64,000 nt of DNA, from assembly GCA_039621445.1 (NCBI GenBank), contig CP154955.1, positions 27,776,032-27,840,031 of the forward strand, in the 5' to 3' direction. The notes beneath the pieces were generated by a model. The model searched no databases, was not told the origin of the DNA, and saw nothing but the letters and a program-made list of their open reading frames with translations. The stretch is from Euglena gracilis. Its lineage: Eukaryota > Euglenida > Euglenophyceae > Euglenales. This document shows positions 33,449 to 42,040 of the stretch, in pieces (positions within the stretch are counted from its first letter, which is position 1; each line of letters begins with the position of its first letter). The translations under genes were made by a program, and so were the position numbers.

Positions 33449-36400
33449 CTAAGTGCTTGTGAAATGGCTCCCTTGGTCACTTGAGATGACCGAGGGAACC
33501 CCAAAAGGCCTCCACTGATTTTTCACCATTTCCTTAGCCAACTTGGCACCGGTTAATCCCTTGTCCTTGCATGCAACCCCCACAATCCATCCTGAATGCC
33601 TATCCACACAAAGGGCTAGGGTGTCATACTCCCCCCCGTCGTGTAAAACCCTTGGCATTCGAAACAAATCGATGGCAACACTTGTCATTAGTGCTGGGGG
33701 TATGGGTGTGGACTCGATCGGTCCTTTCAAACTCTCCCCCCTCACACTCGCTTGGCACGTGGAACAATTTTTGCTGCAATTTTGGTTGAGTTGTTTTGCA
33801 GCCTTTTCATCAGCCCAAACAAAACGGATTGCCATGTGTGTCCAAACTTTTTCAGGGCCAACGTGCCCCAAAAACTCGTGAATTTCTTGAATCACCAAGT
33901 GTTGAAAACTTTCAGGCACACACAACTTTTCCTCGAAAAACAATTGGCCATTTAGCACTTTGAAACCCTTTGGCCAAATTGAATCGCCTTTGGTAGCCAC
34001 CCATTTTTCTTTCCATGTGGGGCAGTGGAAATATGCTTCCCCCCAATCACGCTCCCATACGGGCTTAATATCCTTAGGGGTCGTACTTGGCAGGGCGTCC
34101 CCCACTTCCATACGAGTGTCCCCCCTCGAACTTTCAGTCGTCTCTGGGACAGGGGTCGTCTCCCCCCTCACTTTCTCATCCCAAAAATGAACTCGTTTCT
34201 TTTCTTTCCTGAGCCCTTGTGAGTGGGTGTCCACAGGGGAGTCTTTTCCTCCTGGGTCTACCCCACCCTCGGTTCCCCTCCTTGTGCACTCTCCTTTTTC
34301 CTCCTCAGGTGTTACGTTTTTGCCACTACGGGTTGTCACCCCCCGTATCCAGGCATTACGTAAATTGGGCTGGTTTTTGATTCTTATCTCCAAACACTGT
34401 TTTTCCTCTTCTTTTTCCTCCCGGATAAAATTTTCCATTTCATCCTTGTCTTCGGCCGACCCGTGCTTACTTATGTCCCTTAGGGCCTGTGAAGCTGGGT
34501 ATGCCCACCGACTAAGGATATCGGCTATGGTGTTTTCTTTACCCGGGATATATCCCACCGTCAAATCATACTTGGAGAAAATTTGGTGCCATCTCGCCCT
34601 CCTCCCCACCGGACCACTGGGGGTATCTAGGACCTCCCTTGTCCAAGACTCCAAACTTTGGTGGTCGGTTAAAACCAAAACGGGTTGCAATCCTTTCCAA
34701 CTTTCCCATTTTTGTAGTGCCAAAATTATGGCGTACGTCTCCAACTCCCTGGGGGTCCATTTTTTTTGCCCCTCGGTCAATTTTCGAGACATAAAAGCCA
34801 CTGGCACAGTTTTTTTCTCAATCACATCTTGGGCTGTGGGTCTTCCTCCCCCCTCCTTCATTTGCTCTAACGTTGCCCCAACGGCGTACCCACTGGCATC
34901 AACCCTTAGCACAAAGGGTTTATCTGGGTCTACCCGTTGCAACATGAGGCCCGAACACAACCTTTTTTTCAGCTCCTCAAAAGCTTTTAAATCCTCCCCA
35001 TCAAATTCCACAGGTTTTCGACTTCCTTTTTTTCCCACCTCCCTGGGGACTTTCAATTTGTCTTGCAGCCGGGCAGCCACTTCCGCATACATGTGAATGT
35101 ATGCATTGTAATAATTTGTGAATCCCAAAAAGGCCCTCAAAGCCGTAATTGTTTTTGGAACCTCCCACTTTTCGATCGCTCGTAACTTACCCGGTGCAGG
35201 CCTCCTAGTCCCGTTTCCTAAAATTTGTCCACAAAATTCAACCTCCTCCACAAAAAGTTTGGCTTTGAATTCATCAGCCACCAAAAGTTCTGTTTTGAGC
35301 ACTTCCAACACCCTCCTCAAATCTTTTTCATGTGCCCCCACTAGATCCACCCCTTCCCCGACCGTTGTCCCCACCAGTATGTCGTCTATGTACCCTGTGG
35401 CGATATCCCTTACTGGTGTCAAACGGTCATCGACCATTTGCTTAAATTGCTGGGGGGCATTTGTCAAACCCATTACGTTCACCCTCCACTGAAAAATGCC
35501 TTTGGGGGTAAAACAACACGTTATGGGTCGACTTTCTGGGTGTAAAGGTTGTTGGTGAAAAGCTTGCTTCAAATCGATGATCGAAAACATTTGGTTTGCA
35601 CCATGTTTGACCAAAATGTCTTCAATTTTGGGTAGGGGGTAGTTGCATCGCCTTGTTTGGCTGTTTGGCCCCCTGAGGTCCACCACCCCCCTCCAAGGAA
35701 AATCGTTGGATTTTTTTGGAACTGGAAAAGTCTGGGACAGCCATTCTGAATTTTTGGCTGTGGCTGGCTCAATGTATTTTTTTTTTTTTTTTTCTTGGGT
35801 GATTCTTTCAAGTGCCTCTTTCCGCTCACCGTGCATGAAAAAAGGCTTCTGTCTGGTTGGCTTTGCCCCCTCCTTCAAAGGTATGTATGCATAACCATAT
35901 TGTCCTCTTTCGGGGGGGTCTGGAAATGGCGATGACCGAAATACCGTCCCCGTGTAATCTTCCAAAACTTGTTCCCTCAACTTGACTACCCGTTCCTCCT
36001 CTTTTTTGTCCTCCCCCTCCCTTGCAATTATCATTCGGTTGATAACTTGCACTGGGGGGTCACTCCCCTCCAAATTTGTGGCAACCTCCCTCAGGTCCTC
36101 ATCACTCAAAAATTGCAATTCCTGGTCCAACCCCTCCAATGGCAAACAAAGACCATTTTTTTGCAACCCAAACGAAGACCCGTCCGCCACCGTCACATTG
36201 TCCACTGAAAAATTTGTGTAATCCCTGAATTTTTGCGGACCCCTCCGTCTTTCAACACCCCGCAGAAAAATCAGGTCGGGGCTGTCTTTCACCAACGCCT
36301 TGTGGTGTGGAAAAAATCCCAGTTTTGCTTCTGCCAACCATGGATAAGAAAGAATGGCATCAACTTTGATGTTTGCCTCATAAAATTCAACCTCATATTC

Positions 36401-37018
36401 CACCCTCTCAATTTCCCTTTCATCATTCCAATTTTGTTGTAGGATCATTTTCACCTTTGCACATCTGCTCCCCCCCGCCAAAGTTTGCCCATTGGCCGTT
36501 TCAAACCTTAACGTGTCCTTAGCAGGATACATTAGGTGGTCCCCTATCAACCCTTGTCGAATGAGGTTTGCTTCAGCCCCCGTGTCAATCAAAATTCTGG
36601 CCGTTTTTTCCTCCCCATTTGCCAACCTAATCTGGGGTTTCACCAGTAGTTGTCTGTCCTCCCCGAGTTTCTTTGCTCCTCCCCGAGTTTTTGTCCCCCT
36701 CAACATTATTTTTTTCAGCCGCACCAATTTTCTCTTCCCTGGGGCTGCCCCCCCCTGGGAGGGTTGCCTTCTATCGATCAACAAGGCCCACACCCCCCAA
36801 CGGGTTCCCCTCAAAATCCTCCCATCAGCCTCAAACAACTTTGTCCCCTTGGGAAAATAAATCTTTTTGACAGCCATAGCCACCAGATTTTTCACCCACC
36901 TCCTATTCCAGTCTGGGCAAATACAAGTTGCCCGACAATTGGAATTTTGCAATTTTTCAGCCACCTCAGGCCACAAAGTCCAGGGGGGGTTCATCCACAA
37001 CGTTTCCTCCGCCCCCAA
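33449..37018 (-). CDS. pol: Chromovirus pol: Dam-like end, protease, RT, RNase H, integrase N-half
   Basis: 1189 codons. Residues 1-80: second half of an NPPW domain (WMNPPW 8-13, ICPDW 33-37). Protease DTGA at 145-148. RT about 375-620 with FSIIDLKQAF (Asp482), WRVNVMGLTNAP and the catalytic YIDD at 543-546. RNase H about 700-840 with Asp707, ELETYA and TDHQSLE (Asp785). Integrase zinc finger H1047, H1052, C1085, C1088; core Asp1117 and Asp1181 (SSDQGSHF). The TAG after residue 1189 interrupts the core before its Glu. There is no ATG at the start (the frame opens at TTG), so the protein would be made by fusion with the upstream frame. A 17-A run near 35777-35793 encodes an oddly long lysine stretch in the RT N-terminus. 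Confidence 0.95.
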   Translation of the reverse strand: MGAEETLWMNPPWTLWPEVAEKLQNSNCRATCICPDWNRRWVKNLVAMAVKKIYFPKGTKLFEADGRILRGTRWGVWALLIDRRQPSQGGAAPGKRKLVRLKKIMLRGTKTRGGAKKLGEDRQLLVKPQIRLANGEEKTARILIDTGAEANLIRQGLIGDHLMYPAKDTLRFETANGQTLAGGSRCAKVKMILQQNWNDEREIERVEYEVEFYEANIKVDAILSYPWLAEAKLGFFPHHKALVKDSPDLIFLRGVERRRGPQKFRDYTNFSVDNVTVADGSSFGLQKNGLCLPLEGLDQELQFLSDEDLREVATNLEGSDPPVQVINRMIIAREGEDKKEEERVVKLREQVLEDYTGTVFRSSPFPDPPERGQYGYAYIPLKEGAKPTRQKPFFMHGERKEALERITQEKKKKKYIEPATAKNSEWLSQTFPVPKKSNDFPWRGVVDLRGPNSQTRRCNYPLPKIEDILVKHGANQMFSIIDLKQAFHQQPLHPESRPITCCFTPKGIFQWRVNVMGLTNAPQQFKQMVDDRLTPVRDIATGYIDDILVGTTVGEGVDLVGAHEKDLRRVLEVLKTELLVADEFKAKLFVEEVEFCGQILGNGTRRPAPGKLRAIEKWEVPKTITALRAFLGFTNYYNAYIHMYAEVAARLQDKLKVPREVGKKGSRKPVEFDGEDLKAFEELKKRLCSGLMLQRVDPDKPFVLRVDASGYAVGATLEQMKEGGGRPTAQDVIEKKTVPVAFMSRKLTEGQKKWTPRELETYAIILALQKWESWKGLQPVLVLTDHQSLESWTREVLDTPSGPVGRRARWHQIFSKYDLTVGYIPGKENTIADILSRWAYPASQALRDISKHGSAEDKDEMENFIREEKEEEKQCLEIRIKNQPNLRNAWIRGVTTRSGKNVTPEEEKGECTRRGTEGGVDPGGKDSPVDTHSQGLRKEKKRVHFWDEKVRGETTPVPETTESSRGDTRMEVGDALPSTTPKDIKPVWERDWGEAYFHCPTWKEKWVATKGDSIWPKGFKVLNGQLFFEEKLCVPESFQHLVIQEIHEFLGHVGPEKVWTHMAIRFVWADEKAAKQLNQNCSKNCSTCQASVRGESLKGPIESTPIPPALMTSVAIDLFRMPRVLHDGGEYDTLALCVDRHSGWIVGVACKDKGLTGAKLAKEMVKNQWRPFGVPSVISSDQGSHFTST

Positions 37019-37095
37019 TCCTTTTTCATGGCATCATCATCGTCCCCGTAAAACTTTTCACACCTGGTATTTTGGCTGGTTGCAAAACAATCCCG
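36770..37095 (-). other. Dam-like (NPPW) domain spanning the methyltransferase/pol junction
   Basis: Read across two frames: CFATSQNTRCEKFYG and DDAMKKDW in the first, WMNPPWTLWPEVAEKL and ATCICPDW in the second, then KGTKLFEADGRIL...GVWALLID. The order 'FAT..N..C', acidic turn, 'W', 'NPPW', 'PDW' resembles phage-type adenine-N6 methyltransferases (D/N-PP-Y/W/F motif) and the MT domain of DIRS retrotransposons. The C run 37012-37016 is where the frame changes. Adenine methylation activity is inference; it may be a structural relic. Confidence 0.5.
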
Positions 37096-38046
37096 TTCCG
37101 CCTTAACCCGAAATTCCTTCTCAATTTCCTCCATGCAAACTTTCCTAACAACATAATCCTCCCTACGATATCCGCTTTTTCGTTCCAACACGGTTAACAA
37201 ATACTCCACCAGTTGTTTGGGCATCCTCCATTTTTTCTGGGTGCCAACTGTCATTCCATATCCTCCCAACTTTTCTCGGTGACTCCTCCCCCCAGGAATC
37301 AAATTCGGGCAGGTCTGGCCATCACACAGTTTGTTTTGTAGCTTGCTCAGATTTTCGCTCCCCCAGATGCGGGTGGGTTTTTGATATCCCCAATCTGAAA
37401 ATTGACAATAATCAACATCAACAAAAGTCAGGTTTTGAACACAGGGTCTTTTTCGAAGCAACCCATGACGGGGATTCTCAATCCACCACAACTTTGGTTT
37501 GAAATATTCGACAATTTCCAAAGTTTTTTTGACCAGCCGATCTGCCCCCTCCAAATTTCTGACTCCCAATGTTTTGGCCAAGCTATATTCTGTACAGGGC
37601 ACCCCCGCAGCGATGATTTGAAAATATCCGGGGGGGTACCTCCAATATCTCCACTCCAAAATATTTGCACAGTGGGTTGGGTTAAATCTGGGGTTTATGT
37701 CCACTGACACAACCTTAAACCCCTGCTCTCTTAGGCAATCCCCAACCGAGCCTTTACCGCAAAAAAGGTCTAAAGCTCTTTTCTTTACGGAAGGCTGTGC
37801 ACGATCCCTTATGGGATCTGATTTTTTACCGATTTGGGCCGAGTCACAGATTTGCACTTCACGCACACACACACCCGACACACTGGACACACCTTGTGCA
37901 GAGCTCTCCTGGGATGGCAGATTTTTCATCGTGGTTTCACTCGCACGAGATTTATCATGCCACCTGGGATTTGTGTATGTCTTTGTGTGGGGCTGGGTAT
38001 GCGAGCCCGGGGCGGCTCCCGCCCCCAACGGTCCACCCCGGCTATC
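36991..38046 (-). CDS. Cytosine-5 DNA methyltransferase domain encoded in the chromovirus
   Basis: Numbering from codon 38028. Motif I ALDLFCGKGSVG at 85-96 (cofactor loop), SVDIN 108-112 (motif II), GVPCTEYS 142-149 with catalytic Cys145 (motif IV), WWIENP 181-186 (motif VI), YQKPTRIW 215-222 (motif VIII), and a motif X-like MPKQLVEYLL 269-278. The key residues of C5 methyltransferases are present; the target-recognition region between VIII and X is short, about 45 residues. The frame is the same as the gag tail, separated only by TAG 38047-38049, and lacks a nearby ATG, so expression as a gag fusion by readthrough is likely. Residues 310-340 begin the NPPW domain (CFATSQNTRC) that continues in pol. 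Methyltransferase-bearing retrotransposons are known in dinoflagellates. Confidence 0.87.
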   Translation of the reverse strand, partial: DSRGGPLGAGAAPGSHTQPHTKTYTNPRWHDKSRASETTMKNLPSQESSAQGVSSVSGVCVREVQICDSAQIGKKSDPIRDRAQPSVKKRALDLFCGKGSVGDCLREQGFKVVSVDINPRFNPTHCANILEWRYWRYPPGYFQIIAAGVPCTEYSLAKTLGVRNLEGADRLVKKTLEIVEYFKPKLWWIENPRHGLLRKRPCVQNLTFVDVDYCQFSDWGYQKPTRIWGSENLSKLQNKLCDGQTCPNLIPGGRSHREKLGGYGMTVGTQKKWRMPKQLVEYLLTVLERKSGYRREDYVVRKVCMEEIEKEFRVKAERDCFATSQNTRCEKFYGDDDDAMKKDWGRRKRCG

Positions 38047-38049
38047 CTA

Positions 38050-38760
38050 GCAACGGTTTCCTTTCTCCCTTCCTTTGCCTTTGCCTTTTCCACCGTCCCG
38101 GCCGTTTCCCCTAGACCAGTCATTTCCATTGTTTCCTTTCCCCCAGGAATTGTTTCCTTTGCCCTTTCCTTTGCCTTTGCCTTTGCCACCACCAGACTGT
38201 GAATCAAAATTCTGCTGATTTGAGTTCCACCACTGATTTCCCTGAAAATTGGCATTGGCATTGGAATTACACCCAGAATCGTTTCTCCATCCACCCCCAT
38301 TCCCAAATTGAGATTGCTGGGGGGGTGGCAATGACTGTGATCGAATCACTGGCACTGGATTTTGCACTGGGGGGTTCAGATTTGTATTGGTCACTGGAGC
38401 TGCCACCTGTGAATCTGATTTTCCAACGAACGGTTTTGTCACCGTTTCGCCCCCCTTTGCTGACCGTGCTGGGGAGGGTGTCCTGGACCCCTTGGCCCGA
38501 TCTGCCTTTGCAGACCTGGCCCTCCGATTTCCGGACCCATTTGGCTCTCTGGAACTGTGTAACATGTCTTGATCATCCCTGGATGACAATTTTCGCTCAA
38601 CAAAACGGAAAATTTCTTCAGCTCCCATTTTTGGCTTTTCCTCCACAATTTTGATTCTTTTATCCGTGCCTGTGATTGGTTTCCCACTGACCTCTTTCAG
38701 TTTATCGCAAATCGTAATATTGGGCAAAAAGACTTCGAACTCCAGCGGTGAAACTTTCGA
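38050..38760 (-). pseudogene. gag: Chromovirus gag C-terminal tail, GKGK-rich
   Basis: The frame from about 38760 (LEFEVFLPNITICDKLKEV) continues the gag after a frameshift relative to 38702-39151. It has a charged region, a Ser/Pro/Lys linker, an Asn/Gln-rich stretch and a basic GKGKGKGKGK...GNGRDGGKGKGK tail to the TAG at 38047. No CCHC knuckle is seen; the basic Gly-Lys tail may replace it for RNA binding. It reads directly into the methyltransferase frame apart from the TAG. Confidence 0.7.
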
Positions 38761-39151
38761 AAACTTGCAGGGCCTTTTCCCCAGTGACACGTTCCACGGA
38801 ACAAATGATGTTTTCCTCAGTTGCAGGCACTCCAGGGTACATTCTGACTTTCGGTCCACACGTTGATTTCCTTTCCTCCTCATCGGCGACCCAATGCAAA
38901 ATGAAACTTGGCAGTTTTCCCTTGACCAGTCTTTCTGCCTCATCGTCAGTGGCACTTTTCACCTGTCTCCAGGCCATTCTGAAATTTATGACAAAGTCTC
39001 GCCATACTCGTACGGTAATTTTCCCTTGGTTCACAAGGTTGACATCATACCATTTTTTTCTGGCACAGTCGGACTGAGTTCCAGCGTATTTCCCGTCAAT
39101 CCTGTCAAATTCCTCCTCGAAAGATGTTTTTCCGTTCAATTCTATTCGGAA
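38702..39151 (-). pseudogene. gag: Chromovirus gag core after in-frame TAA
   Basis: Same frame as the main gag ORF; continues past TAA 39152-39154 as FRIELNGKTSFEEEFDR...WRDFVINFRMAWRQV. It is a helical, Trp-containing region typical of gag capsid-like cores. The frame ends at 38702 because the reading frame shifts near 38.75 kb. Confidence 0.7.
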
Positions 39152-42040
39152 TTACAATTCCTTCTGATTTGTGTCGTCCAGAGTCATTGCAAAAAGCCGA
39201 AGTTTCAGTGGATCAGACACATGTCCATTTTGCAAAATAACCAACGTCCTGAAATATTGATCCCAATCCTGCACAAAGGACGACCAATCTTTTGGCTGTC
39301 CAGAAAAATTTGGAGGTACCAGGTTTTTCATCAATTGATGTGTTGCCACTGCATTCGATGAAACCAGCCCTGCACCTGCAGGCACTGCCCCCACAGGTCG
39401 TGCACAAACCTGCCTGACATGTGTCGCATGTGACCCTGGTTCAGCGTATTCATAGCCTTCAATTTCAACCGGATTTTTCTCAATTGCAGGTAAATCGTTG
39501 TAACCAAAAAGATCAAACTCTTCAATTTCTGGGTTTCCAGCTGATTTTTCTCTCGTTTCCTTTGTCAGATCCACTGTCGCAGATTTGGCAGATTCAGCTT
39601 GCTGATTTTTCATCACCAAAAACTCAGCCTGAAACGAATCCAGCTTTTGTTGCATTTTTTTCCGCTCCTGCTGTTCTTTAAAAAGTTCACAGGACTGCTG
39701 TTGCAGTAAAACTCCAACCTGCTGTTTCATCGAATTTTCCATTTCAGCCCGAACTCTTTCAAACTGCCCCTCCCTTTCACTCAGCCTCAACCTTTCCTGC
39801 AACATTTCACTGATAATGACCTCCAAATTCTTTCTCGTTTGCAGCCCCAACTCCCTTTGCACCTCCAACCTAATTGTTTCCTCACTCTTGTTAATCAGGT
39901 CACAGACCTCCAACCTCCCCAAACGATCATTCAGAGCTTTGCTCTCTCGCTCCAGGGACTGTGAAAATTCCTTCAATTTCTCAGCCTGTGCCTGAAATTT
40001 GGCACACTCAGTCTCCCCCAAACCTTTGCATTGCTGAAAAATGATCCCAAAGCGTCCCTCCAGACCGGAGCTTAGCTCACCGACTGCAGATTTGACCTGA
40101 TTAACAGCAATTTCCTGCTGTTTTTCCTTCTCCCCCACTTGTTGCACCACCACGTGCATCTCCCCCACAGATTTTTCCAAAATCGACAGCTTCTGAGAAA
40201 AATCCCTCTCATTTTTTCTCAACCCCTCAACCCGGGCCTCAAAAAACGAGTCAACTCCATCCTCCACTTTCTTCACTTTTTCAGCAAATTGCCGTTCCAT
40301 CTCCACACTCAACAAATGCCTTTGGCATTGGGCCAGATTTTGCACCATTTCACCATTTTGCTGAAACCGCAAAAGTAAGTCGTTTACAGTTGCACTCAGT
40401 TCGGCCTGAATTTCACGTTTCACCATGGCAATGTGATCAGCCATTCGCCCATCATGCATGCCCAATGCCTCATTCACCAGATTCAATGTCTGCCCCTGTG
40501 ACATGGCCAATGCCTGATTTAGCCTGTTTTCTGCCTCCCCCACCAGATTTTCAGCCGTTTTTTCAGGGTTTTTTCCTTCCTGCACCAAAAGTCTGCCATG
40601 TAAACATTCAATTTTGCAACTGATTTCTTCACCCCAGTTGTTCCAATCATCATCAGATTGGCCATAGCCCGATTCCATTTCCACATCATGCTGATTTTCA
40701 GGGTTTTCGGACCCAGTTTCTGCAGAAAAACTGGTGTTTGGCTGTAAATTCTGTGGCTGGGTCTGTGGAAAATCTGGCTGAATTGGCTGAAAAATCTGGG
40801 CTGGGCCTGTGTTTGAAGACACTGTTAACGCTGGCTGAAAAACCTGCCCATGCATCTGGGCTGGTCCCATGATTGCTGGAACAGATGACTCAGCCGAAAA
40901 CTGCTGGGCTGGCTGAAAAACCTGTGAAGTCATCTGGGCTGGCTCCATGATTGCTGGGACAGATGACTCAGCCGAAAAATGCTGGGCTGGGTGAAAAACC
41001 TGTGAAGTGATCTGGGCTGGCACCATGATTGCTGGGACAGATGACCCAGCCGAAAACTGCTGGGCTGGGTGAAAAACCTGCCCAGGCATCTGGGCTGGGA
41101 CAGATATCTCAGCCGAAAACGGCTGGGCTGGCTGAAAAACCTGCAGCTGGGCTGCAGCTGGCTGTGCTGACTGCGATTCTGAACTCTGTGTTAACAGCAA
41201 TGGTTCTGGCTGGGCTGTTAAACACAAAATTTTTTGTTCTGGCCCTGGGCTGCTGTCTCGTGACGACACAGAAATTTGCTGAAAGCCTGAAAAATTTACT
41301 GGCCACATGCCAGCAGCTTTCATCCTTTGCATAACCATTTGCTGAATAATTGCGTTTTCAGCCCGTTTTTCTTCCTCTGTTTCGCTCTCGTAAGCTGGGG
41401 GGTCTGATTCATCGTCACTGCCATGCAGTGGAACCAGCTGTAAATTTTCTGGCCCTGCCACCGTGATGGGCCTAATGCGTGTAAATGACCCCCTCCCCGA
41501 ATCAGAATCAGATTCTGATTCCTGTGTCGATTCTGAAAATCCTGAAGCCGATAAAGTTTCTGCAGCCTCAAAAATGTTTTCTGCCACAGATTCCATCATG
41601 ATTTGCAATGATGCCACAGGTTCTGAAAACTGGGCTGCAGAAAATTCAGTTTCCTTTTTGTTCTGAAAACAGCTTTCTGCCACAGATCTCAGAAAATTTT
41701 CATCACAATCTGAAACTCGGACAGATTGGCCGGGAAACGAGCAACTTTCTGCAGATTCTTCTGAAAATTCACAGACCACTGGGTTGGTGAAACTGTCCTC
41801 GTGCACCATTCTGCTGGCACAGCCACCAGAACAAATCTCTGTGACCGTGTCGACCGTCTCTGAAAAATTTTCACTGACTGGGTCAATGAAACAACCTTTG
41901 CTTGCGATGTCAGCCGAATCTGAAAACTTTGCACTGATTCTGCTGCCAGCGGAACAAACCGCTGCCACGATGTTCACCGAATCTGAAAAATCCTCAATGA
42001 TTCTGCTGGCAGAGCCGGCAGAACAAAACTCTGCTACCAT
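39152..42040 (-). CDS. gag: Chromovirus gag, main ORF
   Basis: 962 codons from the ATG at 42038-42040. The frame extends further up into the LTR, but this ATG overlaps the primer site and is the first one outside the LTR. N-terminal third: Ser/Glu-rich with repeated FS/ENFS phrases and Cys pairs. About residues 290-400: a 26-residue repeat (78 bp; e.g. 40869-41026) with SSVPAIM.PAQM..QVF.PAQ. Residues about 500-850: long coiled coil. C-terminus: VPPNFSGQPKDWSSFVQDWD, the start of a gag core, cut by TAA at 39152. Role: particle protein. It is unusually long for a chromovirus gag. Confidence 0.8.
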   Translation of the reverse strand: MVAEFCSAGSASRIIEDFSDSVNIVAAVCSAGSRISAKFSDSADIASKGCFIDPVSENFSETVDTVTEICSGGCASRMVHEDSFTNPVVCEFSEESAESCSFPGQSVRVSDCDENFLRSVAESCFQNKKETEFSAAQFSEPVASLQIMMESVAENIFEAAETLSASGFSESTQESESDSDSGRGSFTRIRPITVAGPENLQLVPLHGSDDESDPPAYESETEEEKRAENAIIQQMVMQRMKAAGMWPVNFSGFQQISVSSRDSSPGPEQKILCLTAQPEPLLLTQSSESQSAQPAAAQLQVFQPAQPFSAEISVPAQMPGQVFHPAQQFSAGSSVPAIMVPAQITSQVFHPAQHFSAESSVPAIMEPAQMTSQVFQPAQQFSAESSVPAIMGPAQMHGQVFQPALTVSSNTGPAQIFQPIQPDFPQTQPQNLQPNTSFSAETGSENPENQHDVEMESGYGQSDDDWNNWGEEISCKIECLHGRLLVQEGKNPEKTAENLVGEAENRLNQALAMSQGQTLNLVNEALGMHDGRMADHIAMVKREIQAELSATVNDLLLRFQQNGEMVQNLAQCQRHLLSVEMERQFAEKVKKVEDGVDSFFEARVEGLRKNERDFSQKLSILEKSVGEMHVVVQQVGEKEKQQEIAVNQVKSAVGELSSGLEGRFGIIFQQCKGLGETECAKFQAQAEKLKEFSQSLERESKALNDRLGRLEVCDLINKSEETIRLEVQRELGLQTRKNLEVIISEMLQERLRLSEREGQFERVRAEMENSMKQQVGVLLQQQSCELFKEQQERKKMQQKLDSFQAEFLVMKNQQAESAKSATVDLTKETREKSAGNPEIEEFDLFGYNDLPAIEKNPVEIEGYEYAEPGSHATHVRQVCARPVGAVPAGAGLVSSNAVATHQLMKNLVPPNFSGQPKDWSSFVQDWDQYFRTLVILQNGHVSDPLKLRLFAMTLDDTNQKEL
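42029..42039 (-). promoter_or_regulatory. Primer-binding site of chromovirus, overlapping gag ATG
   Basis: TGGTAGCAGAG on minus follows the LTR end AACA directly and is complementary to the 3' end CTCTGCTACCA of an initiator-Met-type tRNA. The gag start codon is A plus the first two bases of the site, so the protein begins Met-Val-Ala-Glu. Confidence 0.8.

Noticed and set aside
34227-35096. Plus-strand 289-codon ORF opposite pol
   Set aside because: Antisense shadow of the RT/RNase H region; Ser/Phe/Leu-rich composition follows from the complement.
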